From NCBI GenBank assembly GCA_003024985.2, contig PXIH01S0047370.1: 10,539 nt of DNA; one strand, given 5' to 3'. Below, one piece after another: positions 6,789 to 10,539 of this stretch; within the stretch, counting starts at the first letter, position 1, and each line of letters begins with the position of its first letter. The position numbers were made by a program, and so were the translations under genes. This stretch comes from Euperipatoides rowelli (taxonomy: Eukaryota > Onychophora > Udeonychophora > Euonychophora > Peripatopsidae). A model generated the notes under the pieces. The model saw nothing but the letters and a program-made list of their open reading frames with translations, was not told the origin of the DNA and ran no database searches.

Positions 6789-6794
6789 GTATTG
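6789..6794 (+). promoter_or_regulatory. 5' splice donor of SEC61G exon
   Basis: AAAG|GTATTG: exon side matches consensus, intron side is weak at +4 to +6. Placement is supported by the conserved protein end point (TKPDRK) and by phase 1. A stronger-looking GTAAGC lies inside the exon at 6726. Confidence 0.65.
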
Positions 6795-6906
6795 TACACT
6801 TTTTTTTACTAATTTTAACTGCTTATAAAATGTTGAATTCACAGTTTATTTGTACTACAAACAAAGACTTCTTTCATTACCATTTGATTACATTATATGA
6901 TTATAG

Positions 6907-6974
6907 TTTACTACTTAATTTAGTATTAAACTCCAGAATAAATTATCCAGATTTATTCCTAATTTTGAGTATAT
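6907..6974 (+). repeat. 68-bp direct repeat, copy A (intron, next to gypsy fragment)
   Basis: Matches 10021-10088 at 62 of 68 positions. Shared blocks include ACTTAATTTA, ACTCCAGAATAAAT and ATTTATTCCTAATTTTGAGTA. It ends at 6974, two bases before recognisable gypsy coding begins. It is far too long for a gypsy target-site duplication. Confidence 0.8.
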
Positions 6975-6981
6975 GGAATTT

Positions 6982-7244
6982 CAACCCATTGCATATGGTC
7001 GTTGTAGGCTAAACTGAGCCGAACGTAATTACGCAGTGATTGAAAGAGAAGCACTTGCTATTGTGTTCGCGCTAGAGCACTTCAAACACGACATATAGTA
7101 ACAAAATTTTACTTTTAACCGACCATAAGCCTTTGATTTATTTAAATGAATTAATGTTACAAATTCTAGAGTGGCAAGGTGGATGACATCCATTTTGAGC
7201 ATATTCCCGGAAGGTTGAATAGTTTTGCCGACATGCTCTCATGA
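6982..7244 (+). pseudogene. Gypsy RNase H, C-terminal half, frameshifted
   Basis: RNase H degrades the RNA strand of the RNA-DNA hybrid during reverse transcription. Visible in order: QPIAYG, an in-frame TGA at 7015, AERNYAVIEREALAIVFALE with the conserved Glu of the EREALA block, two stops near 7096, then in another frame LLLTDHKPLIYL (7121 area), and in a third frame FEHIPGRLNSFADMLS with the last conserved Asp (codon 7230-7232) before TGA 7242. The N-terminal part with the first catalytic Asp is missing. Confidence 0.82.
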
Positions 7245-7265
7245 AATCATGAGGAAGGCGAGACT

Positions 7266-7793
7266 ATGGCATGCACACTAGAAACTAATAAGAGAACCAT
7301 AACGATAGAGCTAATGAAAGAACAATTAAAAGACGATTATTGTAATGATTTAATAAATAAAATAAAGGAAGGACAACTAGACAATGACAATTTTATACTT
7401 GATAAAAACCAAATCTTTCTGAAAAAAAAACAGCTTGGAAAGACTTATTTCTCCGCATATCGAACTGTAGTCCCAGCATCCCTTGTACCGGATGTGTAGT
7501 ATGTTTACCACGATAATATTGTTGGGGAACACTTTTCGTTAGATAAAACATTTTATAAAGTCAAAAGAAGCTTTATTTGGGATACTATTTTCTCAGATAT
7601 AAGAAATTACGTACATAGCTGCGAAAAGTGCCAGCTTAGAAATAGAGGAAGGGTAAAAGCTCATTATACAAGCCATCGAACCCCCCCACCTACCTGCATG
7701 TCAAAGGTCAGCCTCGATATTCTTGGCCTTTCTCTACTACACAAAGAAGGAATAAATATATTATTACCTACACTGACCATTTTTCGGGAATGA
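7266..7793 (+). pseudogene. Gypsy spacer, integrase HHCC zinc finger and first catalytic Asp
   Basis: The frame from ATG 7266 encodes the RNase H-integrase spacer (MKEQLKDDYCNDLINKIKEG). A TAG at 7497 interrupts it, but the same frame continues YVYHDNIVGEHF and NYVHSCEKCQ. The pattern is H-x6-H-x29-C-x2-C (His codons 7509 and 7530, Cys codons 7620 and 7629), the integrase zinc-binding module. VSLDILG follows, with the probable first catalytic Asp at codon 7716-7718. The frame ends at TGA 7791. The core continues in another frame from about 7740. All zinc ligands are kept. Confidence 0.82.
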
Positions 7794-8167
7794 CCTTTGC
7801 CAGTCCACTACCAAGCCAGGAGGCACATATAATCGCCAAAGATTACATGGAAACAATATATACGTGCTATGGCGGTTACAAATATATTTTGTCAGATCGT
7901 GGGCCTCAACTAGTAGGCCATGTTATGTCCACCTTATGTGCCAAGCTAGAAATAGAGCACATTTTTACAAATCCGTATTGTCCTTGGTCAAACAGCGTTG
8001 CAGAAAGAATTAATGGCAAAATACTCAACTTAATATCACATTATTGTAATAAAAAATTCACTGATTGGGACACCATGCTTCCTTATTTTATGCAAGCCAT
8101 TAACAACACTATACATAGAAGCACGAAACAAGTGCCCTTTTATATTACAAGGCTTTTACCAATATGA
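7790..8167 (+). pseudogene. Gypsy integrase catalytic core (D,D35E)
   Basis: Integrase joins retroelement DNA ends to the target. This 125-codon open stretch contains the second Asp in SDRGPQLVG (residue 36, codon 7895-7897) and the Glu in NSVAERINGK (residue 72, codon 8003-8005), with exactly 35 residues between them, as in retroviral and gypsy integrases. Upstream in the same frame, before the Met, NKYIITYTDHFSG is readable, so the ATG is not a true start. The end (HRSTKQVPFYITR) is the block that usually precedes the C-terminal domain. The frame is lost near 8160. Confidence 0.9.
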
Positions 8168-8236
8168 TATTTTCTCAGAATTAGTTTAGATGAAAATGAA
8201 GACCATTTATAAAGGATAGACTTAGTTGACTGCATA

Positions 8237-8497
8237 ATGGAGAAACTGGTGACTGCAAAGTTAGAGGTATTTTCTAATTTGCAAAATGCATCGATTAGTA
8301 ATGCCAGGAGTAAAGATAGAGGGTGTTGTCTTCGTGAATTTGACATTGGAGAAAGTTTCCTAGCCTTGGTTTTACCAGTTATGCTGGTCATAACCGTATG
8401 CTTAATCCAAGATACACGACCTTATACAGTGATCAGAAGAACAGGACTGACTAATTACCACTTCAGGACATAAAACACCCCGATACTATTAAAAAAA
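8237..8497 (+). pseudogene. Gypsy integrase C-terminus with GPY/F-like module
   Basis: Read from 8237, the frame gives AKLEVFSNLQNASISNAR, an alpha-helical block typical after the core, then VGD-like FDIGE and RPYTVIRRTGLTNY (RPY at codons 8417-8425). The last is the GPY/F module with the glycine replaced by arginine. TAA at 8471 interrupts, yet the frame goes on to the MHVDKLKTYV block at 8498. Other frames fit better locally around 8310-8345 (a GRVF-like stretch), so small indels are likely. GPY/F modules are thought to act in integrase multimerisation; this copy is dead. Confidence 0.75.
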
Positions 8498-8902
8498 ATG
8501 CATGTTGACAAATTGAAAACATATGTTTATCGTAATTACATTGACGACGAGGAATCAAATAGTACTATTCCTGTTATCACAGATGGTAATAACCCCGAAG
8601 AAAGATAAAATGTTCCATTCATTACCTTTCCAGCTGAAGAAGTTGATGTAGATGATGATTCTGATACTATTAGAGAACAACAAGAATTAATACAATATGA
8701 AGATTATTTAGTATCATTAAAAAATATGGATGTGATCAAAGCGCCAGCTGATTATATTGTGGAAATTGAGGCAACTAGCAAATATTATTTGCATTCCCTA
8801 GATAATTAAAAGAAAAAAAAGGAAGGTGCCCCTTTGCCTATCGAGATCGACAACCCAAAAGTTACTCATGAATATTTTTTAAGAAAGAGAGAATTAAAAT
8901 AA
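8498..8902 (+). pseudogene. Gypsy pol C-terminal tail, three in-frame stops
   Basis: MHVDKLKTYVYRN is the usual end block of gypsy pol. The same frame then runs 400 bp with only TAA at 8606, 8807 and 8900. It encodes an acidic stretch (EEVDVDDDSD), ADYIVEIEATSKYYLHSL, a lysine run and a basic end FLRKRELK. The unchanged frame and the balanced, non-random composition suggest a real C-terminal extension of the ancestor that later gained stops. I do not recognise this extension in a named family. The alternative is that coding ended at 8608 and the rest is chance. Confidence 0.5.
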
Positions 8903-9169
8903 ATAAATAAATTTACCTAGGTAAGTAAAGAGAGAAATAATTATTTTTAATCTCTTGTTTTATTTGGCCAAATAGAACCTTTACAAATACGACTTTTACA
9001 AATAATAATTTTTACAATTATGTCAGTTTTACAAATATTATATGCTTTTACAAATATTATTAGTCATTACAAACGTTATCAAGTAATGGTTAATATTATT
9101 ATGCATTTTGATTACAAAGTATTCACGTAGATAAATATCACAAACTTTAGTATTGAAAAACAATAAATA
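8903..9169. other. AT-rich non-coding stretch after the gypsy tail
   Basis: No coding signal. It may be part of the element's 3' non-coding region or LTR, but no terminal repeat was found. A good donor-like AG|GTAAGT lies at 8919-8926. The TTTTACAAAT array is listed separately. Confidence 0.5.
8978..9074. repeat. Degenerate tandem repeat of TTTTACAAAT
   Basis: Units begin near 8979, 8994, 9010, 9027, 9046 and 9064, spaced 15-19 bp. Three are exact TTTTACAAAT; the others differ by one to three bases. The spacers are AT-rich and variable. Confidence 0.7.
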
Positions 9170-9409
9170 TTAGTGTGATAAAATTATTACAATATAGAGG
9201 ATAATAAAGCAAATTTTGACAACTAAAAAGTTTTGACATATGTTGAATCTGGGGTCTTGCATCGGCTCTTCAATGGTAGGGTCTAGCGGAATGTCTAGAG
9301 AAGAACATGAAAGCTCAGCTTTCTTCTTGGCACCCCACTGCCTTGATCCTTTACATTTGATAACAGGCCTAACCGGACTCGTTAACAGTAGTGTCCAGGG
9401 TAATGGGTA
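9170..9409 (-). other. ATG-less 79-codon open frame in a GC-richer island
   Basis: This minus-strand frame is open between TAG (9412-9410) and TAA (9172-9170). It reads PWTLLLTSPVRPVIKCKGS, then QWGAKKKAELSCSSLDIPLD, then EEPMQDPRFN, before passing into AT-rich hydrophobic noise. Short minus-strand frames upstream at 9628-9569 (beginning MSEGQVTTPVQKLPYKQRY) and around 9530-9420 look protein-like too but lie in other frames. The island from about 9240 to 9630 is clearly less AT-rich than its flanks. I recognise no family. The plus strand is open here as well (9240-9413), so strand and coding status are undecided. It may be a decayed exon or a fragment of another mobile element. Confidence 0.25.
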
Positions 9410-9413
9410 CTAA
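9240..9413 (+). other. 57-codon ORF overlapping the minus-strand frame
   Basis: ATG 9240 to TAA 9411-9413. The peptide starts MLNLGSCIGSSMVGSSGMSR and includes FFLAPHCLDPLHLITG. In another plus-strand frame a 62-codon stretch at 9437-9622 is broken only by TAG 9542 (it includes LAILGDILVKLDKLGVQTQD). No family is recognised. One of the two strands is presumably a shadow of the other; serine-rich composition makes the plus reading the slightly weaker candidate. Confidence 0.2.
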
Positions 9414-9715
9414 TATCTAGTGCACTTCTAAAGTAACTAGGGACACTTGCCATTCTAGGTGACATATTAGTCAAGCTTGACAAACTCGGAGTTCAGACTC
9501 AAGATGGTGGAGGTCCCAGAAAGGTCAAGATACTTATTGACTAGGTTTCGGAATCGAATTCTCAGATTTTAATACCTTTGTTTATAAGGAAGCTTTTGTA
9601 CTGGTGTGGTAACCTGACCTTCTGACATAGTTGAAACATTATCAAAAAAAATTTTTAAAAAAATTTTAGTTGATAGACAAAACAACTAAGACAAACACCA
9701 AAATATAAAAGAATC

Positions 9716-9823
9716 ATGGATATATTAACCAAGCATCCAGCGTTGGATGGGAGTGATGTAGTTTACTACAAACTCGTAGATAAACTCCAGAATGAAACTA
9801 CCCGTTCCATTCCTAGCAACTAA
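9716..9823 (+). CDS. Small 35-codon ORF, unrecognised
   Basis: ATG 9716 to TAA 9821-9823. It begins MDILTKHPALDGSDVVYYKL and ends with a polar part, TTRSIPSN. The composition is less AT-biased than the flanks, and a TATA-like AAATATAAAAG lies 15 bp before the ATG. It could be an isolated exon, a short peptide gene, or the start of a lost retroelement ORF, given its place between the two 68-bp repeats. A chance ORF is quite possible. Confidence 0.22.
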   Translation: MDILTKHPALDGSDVVYYKLVDKLQNETTRSIPSN

Positions 9824-10274
9824 GAAAGTTTGTATTTAATACAGTTTTTTTTAACAATTCAGTAAGTGTTTGGAATAATATAGTTATTAATGCTAAGTAT
9901 AATGACAAATTGTTTTAAACTCTATAATTTGCATACTTATAAATCATAATTCCTTTTATTAAAAAAAAAAGTTTTTTAACAATTAATTAATCGTTTCTTC
10001 CCAATGATGGAGTTATGTTGTTTAATACTTAATTTATTATTACACTCCAGAATAAATCATTCAGATTTATTCCTAATTTTGAGTAGATATTCACCTGCAA
10101 TTATTTTAGTAAATATTCTAATGTTGGTGTGATGTTGTTCGGTATGTTAGTTGGATAAGATTCATTCACATGGGTAGCTCATGATAAACTTGTACAGACA
10201 CATATTAGGATTACTTACATAAGGCATTTATTCCCGGGTAATCGCATGAGACAGTACACATGGCTTCTCTGGCC
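9824..10274. other. AT-rich non-coding stretch
   Basis: Apart from repeat copy B (10021-10088), nothing is recognised. After about 10130 the composition becomes more balanced, which could mark another repeat, but no ends or coding are visible. Confidence 0.5.
10021..10088 (+). repeat. 68-bp direct repeat, copy B
   Basis: Second copy of 6907-6974 in the same orientation, 3,114 bp away. After 10088 the two copies diverge completely; upstream similarity fades quickly. Confidence 0.8.
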
Positions 10275-10306
10275 AACTCTCTATTCTCGAACTCTCTATA
10301 TTCTCG
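10275..10306. repeat. Short tandem repeat AACTCTCTAT(AT)TCTCG
   Basis: 10275-10289 (AACTCTCTATTCTCG) is followed at once by 10290-10306 (AACTCTCTATATTCTCG), the second copy carrying two extra bases. Confidence 0.8.
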
Positions 10307-10335
10307 TTCACACGTGATCTGACTATATTACATTA

Positions 10336-10380
10336 CTCCTTTTTTTCTTTTTTTTTTTCTTTTTTAAAATACAAAAGGAG
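10336..10380. repeat. Poly-T stretch inside an 8-bp inverted repeat
   Basis: CTCCTTTT (10336-10343) and AAAAGGAG (10373-10380) are perfectly complementary around a T-rich run with scattered C. Confidence 0.65.
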
Positions 10381-10392
10381 ATATACAAGTTC

Positions 10393-10506
10393 TAAAATTA
10401 ACTATAATAAAACAAAAATACTTAGCTCACTGTTTCACTAAGTCTATTTAAAATTAACTCTAACAGAAAACAAAAATACTTAGTTCATTGTTTCAATAAG
10501 TCTGTC
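10393..10506. repeat. Tandem dimer of a 56-58 bp unit
   Basis: Units 10393-10448 and 10449-10506 abut. Both start TAAAATTAACT and share ACAAAAATACTTAG, then T-TTTCA and TAAGTCT. The first unit has a hairpin ACTTAG...CTAAGT that the second has partly lost. The array may continue past the window. Confidence 0.75.
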
Positions 10507-10539
10507 TGGTGGTTTAACTTTCTTCCTCAAATTATATCC

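Larger units (their letters stand above)
6976..8902 (+). mobile_element. 5'-truncated Ty3/gypsy LTR-retrotransposon internal region
   Basis: A plus-strand pol remnant in the gypsy order: RNase H end, spacer, integrase zinc finger, integrase core, C-terminal GPY/F-like module, then an extra C-terminal tail. Gag, protease, reverse transcriptase and the first half of RNase H are absent, so the 5' end is cut. It holds at least three frameshifts and many stops and cannot be expressed as one polyprotein. No LTR pair could be identified. It lies in the presumed SEC61G intron, same strand as the gene, and is bracketed by the 68-bp repeats at a distance. Confidence 0.87.

Noticed and set aside
6789-7012. 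Open frame continuing from the SEC61G exon for another 74 codons
   Set aside because: After Lys31 the translation no longer resembles SEC61G and becomes AT-rich noise, then a gypsy shadow. The donor at 6789 explains the end of similarity.
8140-8391. Minus-strand 83-codon ORF
   Set aside because: Antisense of the gypsy integrase C-terminus, whose plus-strand reading carries recognised motifs.
8808-8826. 19-bp all-purine run followed by TGCCCC, like a polypurine tract and 3' LTR start
   Set aside because: The pol frame continues through it with coding-like composition to 8902, and no matching LTR sequence or CA end was found elsewhere in the window. Kept only as a possibility.
9781-9793. TAAACTCCAGAAT shared with repeat copy A near 6928
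   Set aside because: 13 bp only, with unrelated flanks; about one such match is expected by chance in a window of this size.
1-10539. CRISPR array, bacterial operon or prophage-type defence system
   Set aside because: No regularly spaced identical repeats with unique spacers and no prokaryotic gene layout. Splice sites, SEC61G and LINE/gypsy remnants show animal nuclear DNA.

Overview
This is a stretch of AT-rich nuclear DNA from an animal, probably an invertebrate. It has split genes, old retroelements, microsatellites and many diverged short repeats, and no bacterial operon structure. The only cellular gene I recognise firmly is the first coding exon of SEC61G (plus strand, 6695-6788), the gamma subunit of the Sec61 translocon of the endoplasmic reticulum. 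It has a pyrimidine-rich 3' splice site before it and a phase-1 donor after it. Its remaining exon(s) are not in the window. Sequence identity alone does not let me name the species.

Layout. 1-1080 is AT-rich non-coding DNA holding a small tRNA-like (SINE-type) head on the minus strand near 377-445. 1080-1580 is a tandem array of about 135 bp units rich in ETS-type (CCGGAAGTG), CRE-like (TGACATCA) and YY1-like (CAAGATGG) motifs, and 1621-1860 holds related diverged repeats. 2140-2432 is an old direct duplication. 3096-3320 is a purine/G-rich tract followed by a candidate first coding exon for a secreted or membrane protein: strong ATG context, a hydrophobic leader and a GTGAGT donor.

3484-6359 is a decayed non-LTR retrotransposon of the CR1/L2 group on the minus strand. 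It carries remnants of an SGNH-hydrolase ORF1, an endonuclease that has lost its SDH histidine, and a reverse transcriptase with an FADD motif. It stops abruptly at a (TAA)n microsatellite. Inside it, a single N flanked by two identical 28-bp copies looks like an assembly error.

6976-8902 is a 5'-truncated, frameshifted Ty3/gypsy LTR-retrotransposon internal region on the plus strand. In order it has the RNase H end, an HHCC zinc finger, a D,D(35)E integrase core, a GPY/F-like module and an acidic tail. It begins two bases after a 68-bp sequence (6907-6974) that recurs at 10021-10088, so the fragment and about 1.1 kb of following DNA lie between two copies of one sequence. 8903-10539 holds a degenerate TTTTACAAAT array, a GC-richer island with open frames on both strands (9170-9630), a 35-codon ORF, and tandem dimers at the end.

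The genes do not form a pathway. The simplest reading is a SEC61G locus whose upstream and downstream introns have been loaded with retroelement debris.
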